A DNA stretch of 40,549 nt from Lactifluus volemus (GCA_022376515.1 WTXI01000317.1:1-40549), one strand, 5' to 3'; counted from the stretch's first letter, positions 20,691 through 31,780 are shown. Made by a program: numbers and translations. Notes: generated by a model from the letters alone, not told the origin.

Positions 20691-21196
20691 CATTGATACA
20701 AGATGTCATTTTCCTAGTAGATATGTGTTAGTTTTATAGGTAGCATTAAACCAAAACTACATATACTGTTATAGAAAGAACTTAAAATCCAAATTAAGCA
20801 TGTTAAGCAATGTTAATCACCACTTAAGCAAAAATCATGTTTTTCTGATGCACCAGCTTCTTTCTCAAGTCATCATCTCTCCAGGTCTACATACCAGTGC
20901 TGTCCTTTTGACACCTAATGGTCAACTGGTTTTGTATGCATGTGATTCAACATGGTCAAAGGATGACATCTGGCTCATCATTGGTCTGAGCAGTGAGCAG
21001 TGAAATCTGGCTTGAGGTTGCTGACCAGGGTGACCTTGCTCATGGCACAAGCTTGAGCAAGCCCAAAAAAGGTTTGTGCAGGTTTCCTGATGCTAGGGTA
21101 GCTGAGCACCTATGTGCAACCATTGCCAGTGTTTCTATTGCCTGCCCTGTCATTGCAAAGGGTATAGTATAGTTGTTTCATACCTATCTTAGCACA
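20691..21196. other. AT-rich stretch with relics, left flank of the retrotransposon
   Basis: No gene. It contains the inverted match to 16150-16216 (21042-21100). Just after it, 21105-21165 resembles the end of exon 1 of the six-exon family (GCTGAGCACCTATGTGCAAC against GCCGAGCACCTACGTGTAAC at 16538), a probable third, truncated copy. Confidence 0.5.
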
Positions 21197-21713
21197 TGTT
21201 ACGGAATGCAGGACAAGTTGGACCTTATGCTTCCTAAACACGCTTACTCACCCTGATGACGTCCCTTCCACATCGTTCTTATTGTGCTGACTGATTCTAT
21301 TGTTCTGACTTCCTATTGTTCGTCTCGTCTCGTCCAGTGTTATTGTTCCGAGTCCCTATTGTTCGCACTCCCTATTGTTCGTGATCTCATGCCTATTGTC
21401 CACCCTAGTTTGGTAGAACAATTAGCATAAATTGTATAAGTAGGCCTCAGCTGGTAGCTTGTACCCCAGCTTCGGCTTTAACCTGAATCGACTCGTTTCC
21501 CTCTCCTGGAAAGACAGAACTCCTCCTCTCCTCCTCCCTTTCTTTCTCTTCCCCTCTTGCACGCCCTAATAAGGCTACTGAAGCTTGGTGGTTGTGCTAC
21601 AACACCACAGGGCTCTGCGCGTCGTTACCTTGGGTAACCCTGAGCCTAGGTCAAAGGAGAGACCAGAACTACTCGAACCCTAGTTGGAACCCGGCCCTAG
21701 TCGAGCCGTAACA
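21197..21713 (+). repeat. 5' long terminal repeat
   Basis: 517 bp bounded by TGTTACGG and CCGTAACA, an 8-bp terminal inversion typical of LTRs. It contains TATAAG at 21435-21440, and about 30 nt further AGCTTCGGCTTT (21468-21479), the likely transcript start. U3 carries five TATTGTTC motifs between 21298 and 21380. Confidence 0.95.
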
Positions 21714-21725
21714 AAAGCCGAAGCT
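21714..21725 (+). promoter_or_regulatory. Primer-binding site of self-priming type
   Basis: AAAGCCGAAGCT directly follows the LTR. It lacks the TGG expected for pairing with a tRNA CCA end. It is the exact reverse complement of AGCTTCGGCTTT at 21468-21479 in the LTR, about 30 nt after a TATA box. Tf1/sushi elements prime reverse transcription with the folded 5' end of their own RNA (established for Tf1), and this arrangement fits that. Confidence 0.8.
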
Positions 21726-21736
21726 CTCACCAGTAG

Positions 21737-22599
21737 ATGTCCATCTGGGACTATCTACAACAACCAACCTACCTGCGAATCAAAGAATTGTTGATTGATG
21801 CACACTTGAACAAGAACGAGGCAATACAGAAACAGTATAACGCCAAACGAAGATCGGAGCAAAGGTGCTGGAAAGAAGTCAGCATCTCCTGCGTACGCAC
21901 CATCGGACACCTAGAAATAATCTTGGGTGCAGGAACAGAGCTGTTTCAGTCCGAACAAGGAAACACGTTGATCCTCTATCTACCGGGGGATCATATCGCT
22001 TTTCACGCGCAAGGCTGGACAGGAATAACGACGGGTCTTTGATCGTGATCTGGGATACAAACGAAGACGACCTAGGAACTAGAGTCACTCCCAGAGAAGA
22101 CGACGACCTAACCATCGAGCAGAAAGGAAGCATCAGATTCCTGGAAGAAAGGAGACAAACGCATCAGTTATCTCAGAAACCGACAACCTATCACTCCTAT
22201 CACGAAGAAGCAGGATCAAGAACTAAGTACAGATCTCCCTGCGAATTCATCAATAATCGGTGGTACAACATCTATTGGTCAAACGAAGATTACTGGACCG
22301 ATCCCACGATGAAGTTCACCAAATACGACTACATCCTCAATGAACTAGCCCTCCCCCCTTCGATGCAACCATCAGAAACAAGTGAAGATGAAAGCGAGGA
22401 CGAAGGTGGGGGAACGTCCCCCCAACAGGATTCAACTGGAGAAAACTCCTCCTCAGAAAGCAACCAAACCAGACAGCCCCCGCCAACACAAGAAAATGAG
22501 GAGCCCAGACTGGTTACCCCAGTTACCCCCATAGACCACGCCATGAGTGCGCTCAGCATCGCCCGCCAACACCAATGTTTACTCGTTCGGCCACATTGA
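21737..22599 (+). pseudogene. Retrotransposon 5' reading frame upstream of Gag core
   Basis: Begins MSIWDYLQQPTYLRIKELL soon after the primer-binding site. It runs to a stop at 22042, and the coding sense continues in another frame to 22599. It includes WTGITTG then SLIVIWDTNEDDLG, FINNRWYNIYW and an acidic, Ser/Gln/Pro-rich end. No known Gag motif is seen. It may be an N-terminal Gag extension or a separate leader protein. Confidence 0.6.
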
Positions 22600-22629
22600 C
22601 CCAGCCAGTACAAACCACAACCGCAGCAG

Positions 22630-22735
22630 GACCCAGTCAAGGGGTGGCGGCGGTGGGGTGGCGGTGGCGGGTGGCGGTGGCGGAGGTGGCGGTGGGGAGG
22701 TGGCGGTGGCGGAGGAGGCGGAGGTGCAGCAGTCG
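22630..22735 (+). repeat. GGT/GGC-rich low-complexity tract in gag
   Basis: About 100 bp of GGTGGC and GGAGGC units, coding for a polyglycine-like linker in one frame. Frame changes on either side of it suggest slippage indels. Confidence 0.8.
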
Positions 22736-22739
22736 CTGC

Positions 22740-23724
22740 AGCTGGAGCTCAACCAGTTGCTCCCCCTAGGAATGGACTAAAAGGAATACCACCCACGCCA
22801 TTTAAAGGAGAAAAAGGCCTGTACGACGTTTTCAAAACTGAATGGCGCATGTACAAAGCCATCAACCGAAACCACGATGACATGTTGATCCCCTACAATC
22901 GCGTCATGACAATGTTAGGAATGGTTAAAGGACCACTGGTGTCGGCATGGGTACAAGACTACCTGGACACCATTGAGCAAGAAGTAGTCCAGCATGGGGA
23001 AATGCAGAAATCCTGTGGACAACTTTGAGGACGCCCTAGATGACGCCTTCAAAGATACCAATGAAGAAGACGACGCGATCACGAGGCTAGAACACCTAGA
23101 GATGAAGAAAGGAAACCTGGCCCAGTATACGGCTGAGTTCAACCGCCTCAGAAGAAGGCAGGATGGGACGCCGACAGCAACGGCACCATCAGAATGTACA
23201 AAAGGGGGTTGGACTAGGGCTCCTCACCAGTATGCTCAAACAAGTAGGGGCGAACCCAAACACTCTGCGAGGCTGGCAAGAGTTGGCCACCCAGCACCAC
23301 GACGCTTACCAACAATTGAAGCATGAAATCAGCTTCAGGAAGGACGTGCCACGATGGGCCAGCCAGCTCATGGCCAAGAAGAAAGAGGCCCCCCCTCAGA
23401 AAGACCCTTGGGCTATGGATATCGATGTTACCAGACCGATTCAGCAAAAACAGACGAGAAGCAAAGGCTGAGAAGGGAAGGGCGGTGTTTCTTCTGCAAA
23501 GAACAAGGCCACCTCTCCAGGGATTGTCCGAAAAAGAAAGGACAAAACGGTCCCAGACCAGCTCAGCAACCCAAGGCCAGAGCTAGCAAGAAGGAAGATG
23601 ACGAAACTACACAAGTTGGCGACGACGAAGATCCCATCCAGATGCTCAGGAGCATCAGAGCCAAAATTGGAAAAGGAGCCTTCAACGGTGCCTTGGACGG
23701 ACTGGTAGAAGAAGAGGATTTTTG
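22740..23724 (+). pseudogene. Retrotransposon Gag with CCHC zinc knuckle
   Basis: Capsid-like helices include PPTPFKGEKGLYDVFKTEW, RVMTMLGMVKGPLVSAWVQD, NFEDALDDAFKDTNEEDDAI and LEHLEMKKGNLAQYTAEFN. They are followed by a basic region and the nucleocapsid knuckle CFFCKEQGHLSRDC (CX2CX4HX4C). The protein packages element RNA. The frame changes near 22745, 23030, 23165 and 23450. The end ...VEEEDF is followed directly by the protease-polymerase frame. Confidence 0.88.
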
Positions 23725-25564
23725 AATGGCTCGACCCGTGCAGCCTGGGTACGAGCCCGTCTTACTCAAATATGTCGTATCTCGAGAACCAATACACTGG
23801 ACATTCCCCTATCGTTCACGAGCGCGACTAAGACGGCTGCCGAAAAAGCACTACTCGACAGTGGTGCTACAGAAAATTTCATCGACCCAAGAATGGTGGA
23901 AAAACTAGGTCTGGGATCGATAGACCTCCGAGAGCCACGGACGGTGTTTAACGTAGATGGAACGGAAAATCAAGATGGAAGATCACCAGCTACTGTCTCC
24001 TCAATATCCTGAAAGGACGAAAGGAAGCGGCGCAAGTCTTCTTCATCACGAACTTGGGCGAAGACGAATTATCTTAGGATATCCTTGGTTGCGAGAGTTT
24101 GACCCACAAATCAATTGGAAGGATGGGAAGGTTCGTGGGCCACCTATCAAGCTTTCCACCACGGGGCGAAGCTGGAAGTTGAAGTGGGCAGCACGAAGAA
24201 TGAAAGTATGCAAGACAAGTTTCAGCCAACAATGGGCACAACGGGAAGGAAAGGGGCAGAGCAAGGTGGCGGTCCCAGAGCAGTTCCAGAAGTATGCCAA
24301 AGTTTTCTCCGAAGAAGAGGCAAAACGCTTCCCCCCCTCACGACCAGAAGACCTTGTCATTACACTGTTGCCGGATGCCCCAAAGACCATCAATTGCAAA
24401 ACGTACAAACTAACGACGGAAGAAACCAAGTCCATGCGAACGTTCCTCACCGAGCAGCAGGCCAAAGGTTACATCACGAGGTCAAAGTCGGCGTGGTCCA
24501 GCCCCTTCTTCTATATCAAGAAGCAGGACGGAAAATTGAGACCAGTCTACGACTACAGAAAGGTGAACGAATGGACGATAAAGGACGTGTACCCCCTTCC
24601 CCGCATCGACACCATCTTCGACCAAATGGGGGACGCTAAGCTCATGTCCAAATTCGACATTAGAGATGGGTACTACAACATCAGAATCCACCCCGATAGC
24701 CAATGGATCACGGCGGTTAAAACGGACGAAGGTCTATTTGAAGCTAAAGTCATGCCTTTTGGACTATGCAACGCGCCGGCTGCCTTCCAGCGAATGGCAG
24801 ATCGCATCTTTGCTGATCTGAAGAAGAAGTACCCTCGTTGGGTGCACTGGTATCTGGACGACTTCCTTATTGTAACCCCTGACGACCCAGAACTACATGA
24901 CCAGATCACCAAGGAGTACCTAGAAATCTTGGAAAAGGAGTCGCTCTTCCTGAAGCCAGAAAAGTGTCAGTTCGCCAGGAAGGAGATAGAGTTTCTGGGG
25001 TATGTTATCGATCAGGGCACCATTCGCATCGACCCAAGTAAAAAGCATGGTCTGGCGGACTGGCCTCGACAACTGAAATCAGTGCGGGAGGTCCGCAGCA
25101 CGCTTGGGGTCTTGGGCTATCAACGGCAGTTCATTCCAGGATTTGCGAACGTGGCTAGGCCCCTGACCAACCTATTAAAGAAAACAACCAAGTTCGAATG
25201 GACGGAAGAATGTACGAAGGCGGTGGACCAACTGATTAAAGCAGTCACTAGTGATCCGGTTCTACAAAGACCTAACTTAGCTGAGCCATTCGTGCTAGAG
25301 GTCGACGCTTCGCAATACGCTAGTGGGGCGATTCTCCATCAACCCGACAAGGATCAGAAGTTGCGACCTGTGGGCTACTACTCGCGAACATTCAACCAAG
25401 CCGAAAGAAACTACGATATCCATGATCGGGAACTATTAGCCATGATCCGAGGGTTGGAACATTGGCGACACCTCCTGCTAAGCTCCCCACACGTCATTAC
25501 AGTTGTCAGCGATCACGCGAACCTCCAGTACTATCGGGAGGCCCACAAGATTAGTAGACGGTAG
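23722..25564 (+). pseudogene. Retrotransposon protease, reverse transcriptase and RNase H
   Basis: An aspartic protease core ALLDSGATENFID lies near 23850. After a frame change comes ILGYPWLREFDPQ. RT motifs follow: YRKVNEWTIKDVYPLPRID, KFDIRDGYYNIRI, EAKVMPFGLCNAPAAFQRM, catalytic YLDDF (near 24850) and CQFARKEIEFLGYVID. RNase H begins FVLEVDASQYASGAIL and includes YDIHDRELLAMI and VVSDHANL. A stop at 25562-25564 comes from a frame change just before ARYIPKMAEYN. Most of RT-RNase H is one open frame of 535 codons (23957-25564), so its motifs can be checked directly. Confidence 0.95.
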
Positions 25565-26770
25565 CGCGCTACATCCCAAAGATGGCGGAGTACAACATGA
25601 AGATCGTACACCGGCCTGGAAAGACTAACAAAGCTGACCCACTGTCACGGCGACCGGGGTGTGATCAAGGGGAGAGCGATCACGAAGATGTGCTGGTCCT
25701 ACCCCCGGAACTCTTTGTACGACTATTCACCGAAGAGCAGTCGCTGGAGCAGGAAGTGGAGCGAGCCCAAGAACGGCACCAGCAACAGCTAGAAGAATGG
25801 ACAAAGACAGAAGGAGTGCGAAAGCACCAAACACGCTTTGGAACCAAGTGGTATCACCACGACCGGCTGGCGGTTCCAGAAGACCCCACAGTGCACCGAA
25901 GCATCCTGCAAATGTACCACGACCACAAGATGGCAGGGCACCCAGGATCATGAGAACTTGGTCCACGATCGCCAAGGACTACTGGTGGCCCACAATGAGA
26001 ACGTTCATCACCAAATACGTGCAAGGATGTGCAACTTGCCAAAGCACCAAGAGCGGCACGACCAGACCTAAAGTCCCCTTGGTGCCCATACCCCCGAAAC
26101 AAAGCTACGCCCCGTATTCGACGATTGCCTTAGACCTGATCACAGACCTCCCAGAGTCGCAAGGCTACGATAGCATTCTGACCATCACCGACCACGATTG
26201 TAGCAAAGCAGCATTCTTCATCCCCTGCAACAAAACCATCGACAGCGAAGGGGTTGCGAGATGCTACGCCAAAGAGGTGTTCCCCCATTACGGCCCTCCG
26301 AAGCGGGTGATCTCGGATCGCGACCCGCGCTTCGCGTCAAAATGGACAAGAATTGTGTAGACAATTAGGGATTGACCAGAACATCAGTACGGCATACCAC
26401 CCCCAGACAGATGGCCAATCGGAACGAACGAACCAATGGCTAGAACAATACCTGCGCGTCTATGGAAATTTCCAACAGAATGACTGGGTCAGCTGGTTGC
26501 CTCTAGCCCAATTCGTACACAACTCGTGGATCAATGAAACAACGAAACAAACCCCGTTCGACTTACTCATGGGACACACGCCCACGGTGTGGCAAACGGA
26601 TAAGGAAGGGAAGATGCCAGCAGTGGAACGGCGCAAAGATTATCTGATGGAAAAACGTAACCAAGCGCGCCAAGCGATCCAAAGGGCGCAAGATCTCCTC
26701 CAGAAGCGGAACGTGCGGAAGAAGGGCAGACGGGCGTATGTACCTTTCAAGGAGGGGACCAAGTTTGGCT
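25565..26770 (+). pseudogene. Retrotransposon integrase
   Basis: Zinc-finger residues are spread over YHDHKMAGHPG and YVQGCATCQ. The DDE core has its first Asp in TIALDLITDLP, the second in VISDRDPRFASKW and the Glu in HPQTDGQSERTNQWLEQYL. WLPLAQFVHNSW follows. Frame breaks fall near 25952, 26358 and 26770. Integrase inserts the cDNA; as read it is inactive. Confidence 0.93.
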
Positions 26771-27225
26771 AGATGGGAAGAATCTCAAAACGTCACACCC
26801 CTTTGCCAAATTAGCCCCAAAACGATACGGTCCCTTCCCTGTGATCCAGGTGATCAATCCGGTGGTATTCAAGCTGAAACTCCCGGATCAGTGGCGTCAG
26901 AAACGTGTCCACCCGTCTTCCACGCGTCTCTTCTATCCCCATATAAGGAGACGGAGGAAAATGGACAAGCCTTCACAGAGCCAGCTCCCGACGTAATAGA
27001 AGGAGAAGAAGAATACGAGGTCGAACAAGTATTGGACTCCAGGCGCAAAGGGCGTGGCAAGGGGCGCCTCGAGTACTTCCTAAAATGGGAAGGATACCCA
27101 CATGCTCATAACACCTGGGAGCCAGCTGATCAAGTGCACGCGGACGATTTGGTGGAAGAGTTCCACAAACAGAACCCAACAAAAGCGAGGAAGATTATAA
27201 TAAGACGAGGAAGGATGGGTAAAGG
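26771..27225 (+). pseudogene. Integrase tail and chromodomain
   Basis: After the last integrase frame break, the GPF/Y-like KRYGPFPVIQVINPVVFKLK lies near 26830. A chromodomain follows at about 27005-27180: EYEVEQVLDSRRKGRGKGRL then EYFLKWEGYPHAHNTWEPAD and LVEEFHKQNP. Chromodomains of chromoviral integrases bind methylated H3K9 and steer insertion into heterochromatin (family knowledge). Confidence 0.9.
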
Positions 27226-27228
27226 ACA

Positions 27229-28162
27229 ATGCAGCTTCGCTCCCTCTTTCAAGAGCCCAACGAACCCCCTTCCTCATCCCTCATTTCCGCGAGTTCTTCC
27301 TCAAACGACAGATCCACATCACCTACTCCCATCATAGCGAACACAAACACTACTGTCGGGAGGCCATCTGCGCTTCCCATTACTAACTCCCCTGTCACCT
27401 CGCTCCCTTACACTTGGGAGGAAATCCAATCCGCGAACATCGACCTCTCCCTTCCTCAAATCTTCCAAGCCTCCCGGGCGGACGCCGACTTCTTCGATCC
27501 CAAACGAGAACATCGCACTTCCCCGGGCTCCTTTATTGTGATTATCGTCAAGTCCGTCTCGTGTGTTTGGGGATCCCCATGACTGGCCAGTGGGGCGCGA
27601 AAACAACTACGAGTGGCCTTACAATCCCTATAAGTACTACGAGGATACCCGACAGTGTCTTCACTGCCTTTTCGACTTCAAGTGGAGAAGAGACCACCCC
27701 GGAGCTCAGAGACGCACCCGCATCTTTACTGACGGCCGTAGCACCATGGTTGCCCAAAGGCTGGGTGACTTCGCTAGACCAGAGACCCCTGAGGAAGAAT
27801 GGTTTGAAGAAGATGACGAAGGCAAGTTGCAGATCAACCTCCTTCGTGCTCCCACACCCCCGCTGTCGTGGCGGCGCAGACAGACGGTTGGGCTCCCGGA
27901 TCCGCCCCCTCAGACCCGCAGTGTCGGCACCCAGACGACCCCAGTTAGCACGCAGGACGAAGCCATTCAAGCGTTCCCCACCTATGGGACCACCGAGTAC
28001 TGGCTCGACCAGAGGGACGGTAATCCCAGGGTCCTCAGCAGAGAGATCGGGATATGGAACCACGAGCGCGCCTTACTCTTCACCCACACGGACTTGATCG
28101 CCTGGGACTCGATTCCGGAGGTCTTCAGAGATTCGATTTTCCAAATGACTCTACGCGCGTAG
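27229..28162 (+). pseudogene. Extra 3' reading frame of the retrotransposon
   Basis: Between the chromodomain and the 3' LTR a coding-like stretch begins MQLRSLFQEPNEP, is Ser/Thr/Pro-rich, and contains SLPYTWEEIQSANIDLSLPQ. It changes frame near 27560 and continues through NYEWPYNPYKYYEDTRQCLH, CLFDFKWRRDHPGAQRRTR, PETPEEEWFEEDDEGK and a helical end IPEVFRDSIFQMTLRA. Two Cys pairs could bind metal. It matches no standard gag-pol module I know. Only one frame change occurs over 930 bp, so it has been maintained until recently. Confidence 0.6.
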
Positions 28163-28423
28163 AGAACTGAAGCACTGCCGTTTTCATGACAGAATGATGA
28201 CCCACAACAGCGACGGTGCCCCTTCCCCCACTTCTCGTGTATGCCAGGGCTTGGGGTATGCCGCGTTCCGAGGACCACACATGGCACGGCGGCGGGTGTC
28301 TTTGGATGCACAGCCGAGGAAATCAGGAGGAAGCGCAAACAGATGGAATACTGGACGCTTGTGTCGCCGGTCCGTCCCAGTCACGACGTAAAACTGACTA
28401 AGGTGGCAGTGGGACTGCCTTCT

Positions 28424-28432
28424 AGAGAGGGG
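28424..28432 (+). promoter_or_regulatory. Polypurine tract
   Basis: AGAGAGGGG lies two bases before the 3' LTR, the expected place of the plus-strand primer. The preceding 260 bp (28163-28423) hold nothing recognisable. Confidence 0.75.
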
Positions 28433-28434
28433 TA

Positions 28435-28933
28435 TGTTACGGAATGCAGGACAAGTTGGACCTTATGCTTCCTAAACACGCTTACTCACCCTGATGACGT
28501 CCCTTCCACATCGTTCTTATTGTGCTGACTGATTCTATTGTTCTGACTTCCTATTGTTCGTCTCGTTCCGTCCAGTGTTATTGTTCCGAGTCCCTATTGT
28601 TCGCGTTCCCTATTGTTCTTGATCCATGCCTATTGTCCACCCTAGTTTGGTAGAACAATTAGCATAAACTGTATAAGTAGGCCTCAGCTGGTAGCTTGTA
28701 CCCCAGCTTCGGCTTTGACCAATCGACTTTTTCCCTCTCCAGTGAACAGAATTCCCTCCTTTCCTCTTTCTCTTACCCTCCTACACGCCCTAGTAGGGCA
28801 TCGAAGCTTGGTGGTTGTGCTACAACACCACAGGGTTCTGCGCGTCGTCACCTTGGAGTGACCCTGACCCAGTCTTAGGAGAGACCAGAACCTTGAACCC
28901 TAGTTGGGACCCGGCCCTAGTCGAGCCGTAACA
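28435..28933 (+). repeat. 3' long terminal repeat
   Basis: 499 bp with the same TGTTACGG...CCGTAACA ends. The first ~270 bp are nearly identical to the 5' LTR, with about six substitutions seen. The part after AGCTTCGGCTTT (28705-28716) is much more divergent and 18 bp shorter in total. Confidence 0.95.
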
Positions 28934-29110
28934 CTCTCTGATCTCTCTCTGATCTCTCTCCCCAATCTCTCTCCCCAATCTCTCTCCCTGATTCCTCCCC
29001 AATCTTTCCCCTCTCCCCAATCCATCTCTGATTTGTCTCCCCGATCCCTCTCTGATTTTTCTTCCCGATCCCTCCCAATCTCTCTCCGATTTGTCTCCCT
29101 GATCCTCTCT
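28934..29110. repeat. Pyrimidine-rich minisatellite
   Basis: Tandem, degenerate units such as CTCTCTGAT and CTCTCCCCAAT run directly on from the 3' LTR for about 177 bp, with nearly all purines on the other strand. Confidence 0.85.
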
Positions 29111-31780
29111 GCCACGAAGTTGGTCAATTGAGGGCTGTGATACATAGAAAACGCATGGTGAAAAGAGGGCTGTGATGCATAGGTAGAAACTGTCAATAGA
29201 CTACCTTTGATACATAAATCTGGATGTACTGGCTGATTTCTAGCTAATTGGCTCATGGCTTGGAGTGCAAGTCGCATGTCATTCTCGTTAAACTGGTTAA
29301 TGTGTAGACAATCTATTGGTCACAATATCATGCGTTTGTTGTCCATACTGAAATGCTGATCTTTGTCGGCCATCATCTCCATCACGGGGAAATGCCGAGA
29401 AGCTTGCCGATTATTATAGATTATCGATCATCAATCGCACAATGCAGACAAAAATTGTTATCTCTGTTGTTCATTATCCTACGATCCGATTGTTGCGATA
29501 CTTGAAAGGCAATACAGAGGTAGCAGAACACATCGCGAGACTAGGAACGAAAGACCACAACGACGCAAGAGGACCGTCACCCATCCTCTTTTGAGGACAT
29601 GACCATTCTCGAGGCAATCATCTACTTCCGTGTCATACATTACAGAACTACTGCGGAGCCATTTCGTGGCCATAGACATGCATATTTCTGTTGGTGTGGT
29701 CGGGTAGCCTCTAGAGGAACACAGACCCTTACTTGTAATGTTTCAATGCCATTAGGCTGTTCTGGTTATAAATGTGTGCAGCATACTTCACAGGAGATGC
29801 AAGAGGACACACAGTCGCGAAGGAAGTGCTGTCAGTGCTCAGTAATATTTTTTTTTGGGTTTCAGAACAAGAGTCCCGGGCGCGGGGACACTAGAAGAGC
29901 TATAAGCACGTAACTTTGCTGCGGATGTTAGCAAAACCCATGACGCAAGTGAATGTCGACTGAGCATCTACCGCAGTCGACAACAACCCACAAGTATTGG
30001 CAGGATTGAGGAGCAAGTAAAGCCGCGTGTATGGACAACGGCACATCGATATAAGATCGAAAGAAGCTAGGGTTACACATTCAGGGGGTGGGCGTGTGAC
30101 TGACAAGGCAAGGCGAATCACGATGCGCAGTGCCGCGGGCGCAGTACCTTTCCGCTTATTTAAAGTAGGCCTAGATCCCCCGGATTTAATAATCTCACCC
30201 GTGGATGAGGGTGGCATTTCGGATGATCCACCATTTGCTGCTGCGGGGGAACGGAATCCGTAAAAGCCCACACAACAACAATTATTTTCGGAAATCACAG
30301 AAATCCGGCCAACGCCGAGATTTCGATTTGCAGAATTGAACAACTGCATGCGCTACCCCGAAGCATGAGCACGGGTAAAAAAAGAGTTAAATGAAAAGCA
30401 TAGGGGTAAGGGACTTAGTGTGGTCAGGAGGAGAGAGAGCGTTTAATGAAGTCCAGCCACCAGATAAGTCGACGGAAAACTAGGTTTATCCACGGCTCTC
30501 ATGGGTATAAGCAAAAGGGTCCTGTGCGGCGGGGACACACTCGATCGTCATCTACTACATCGAACTAATGGGTTGGTGTCGTCATACCTCCCATAGCCCA
30601 AGGTGTTTCAACAATAGCGACTCAGAAACACCGTCCGCAGATCGGGCGATGCTCTTGGAAACCATTTGAGAATTGAAAACCACGTGGGCCCATAAGGCCA
30701 AGACACCTGGCCACGGGAAAAGAAGGGTGCACGGACCAGCGACATTTGCAGCATGGACTTTTAAACAGTATGTTGCATGAGATTGGGTTTGACATACAAA
30801 CAAACTTCGCTCCACGGTTTGAGAGAATAGGACTGATAAGGTCATAGTTTTCGATCCATCGATAATCAAGATAATCCCCCTACACATGTACTTCTTTAAC
30901 CTACGTGGTACACGCGCAGTGCAGAAAAAGTCTTAAACAGGAGCTTAAAGGTTGGTCAAAGCACACGCTGACGGGTTCGGACCGGGAGAAAGGGTAACGC
31001 ACTCCCCTAAAGCACGAATGAATAGTGTTGTGACCTAGAGCCCGATGCAACGTGTCTGTCGCAGAGAAACAAGACCCCGACCGAAGGAGAATGTTCCACG
31101 GATGATTTTAGTATAGGGATTTAAAATCACATGTCAGTAGCGACAAGAGCCATGTATTCTTGTAGGCCCACTAGTAGTAATGCCACAACTCGATTGACAA
31201 ACGGCCACACGAAAGCGAGAGAGGGTGTTGTAGGAAAGGAGGTGAGGAAGATCACGAGACCTAAAGGTCTAGGTCAATCGGAGTTGACCGGAGATTGATA
31301 GAGCCGTAATGGGGGCGCCCGTGTATGTGCCGTTATGGCTACCATATTTGGTCTGACTAGAGTTAGTCATGTCCAGTTTGGCTCTCTCTCTCTCCTCCTC
31401 GTTAGTCCTCTACATCCTCTACCTTGACCAGCCGAACACGACTGACTGACCTATATATCTATACTCCGACCACCTATTACTTCTCGCTTATTTCACCGGT
31501 CTGGCCCCTTCTCGCTTCTCACCGCGTGGGCTGGCCACGAGGCTGACCATCCCTACAAACAGATCGCGTAACGCCCTTGGTGGTCTCCCACCTGTCACCA
31601 CCCCCTCCATACGGTGCCCTCGGTCCTCCTTTGAGCACTCATTTTTCCGTGCACAATCGTGAGCGTGAGTCCTCACTTGTCATTTATTCTTGTATATCTC
31701 CGATACTGACTTGCCTCAGTCTTTCAGAGATTTGTTATCTACATCCCCCCCCCTCGGCGCTTCGTTGTAGCGCATCCTAA
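29111..31780. other. Long stretch without supported gene
   Basis: About 2.7 kb. Open frames exist on both strands (for example 149 codons on the minus strand at 29900-30349), but none has a recognisable motif or a convincing splice pattern. A near-duplicate GAGGGCTGTGATACATAG / GAGGGCTGTGATGCATAG lies at about 29132 and 29165. The last 400 bp include a CTCTCTCTCTCTCCTCC tract (31383-31399), typical of fungal promoters, leading to the coiled-coil gene. I found no tRNA or other RNA gene. Confidence 0.4.

Larger units (their letters stand above)
21197..28933 (+). mobile_element. Full-length Ty3/Gypsy chromovirus, frame-broken
   Basis: A 7.7-kb LTR retrotransposon: 5' LTR, adjacent primer-binding site, 5' reading frame, Gag with CCHC knuckle, protease, reverse transcriptase, RNase H, integrase, chromodomain, a further 3' reading frame, polypurine tract and 3' LTR. 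RT before integrase identifies Ty3/Gypsy, and the C-terminal chromodomain identifies a chromovirus. Many frame changes and stops interrupt every coding module, so this copy is not autonomous as read. No target-site duplication is visible (GCACA before, CTCTC after). Confidence 0.95.

Noticed and set aside
28934..29110. CRISPR-like array
   Set aside because: Units are short, degenerate and contiguous, without unique spacers; the host is a fungus. It is a minisatellite.
29900..30349. 149-codon minus-strand open frame
   Set aside because: No motif, no splice pattern and biased composition; an overlapping plus-strand frame is equally open. Probably chance.
30960..31000. Possible tRNA T-arm (GGGTTCGGACC)
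   Set aside because: The loop does not fit the TTCRANY pattern and no acceptor or anticodon arm pairs around it.
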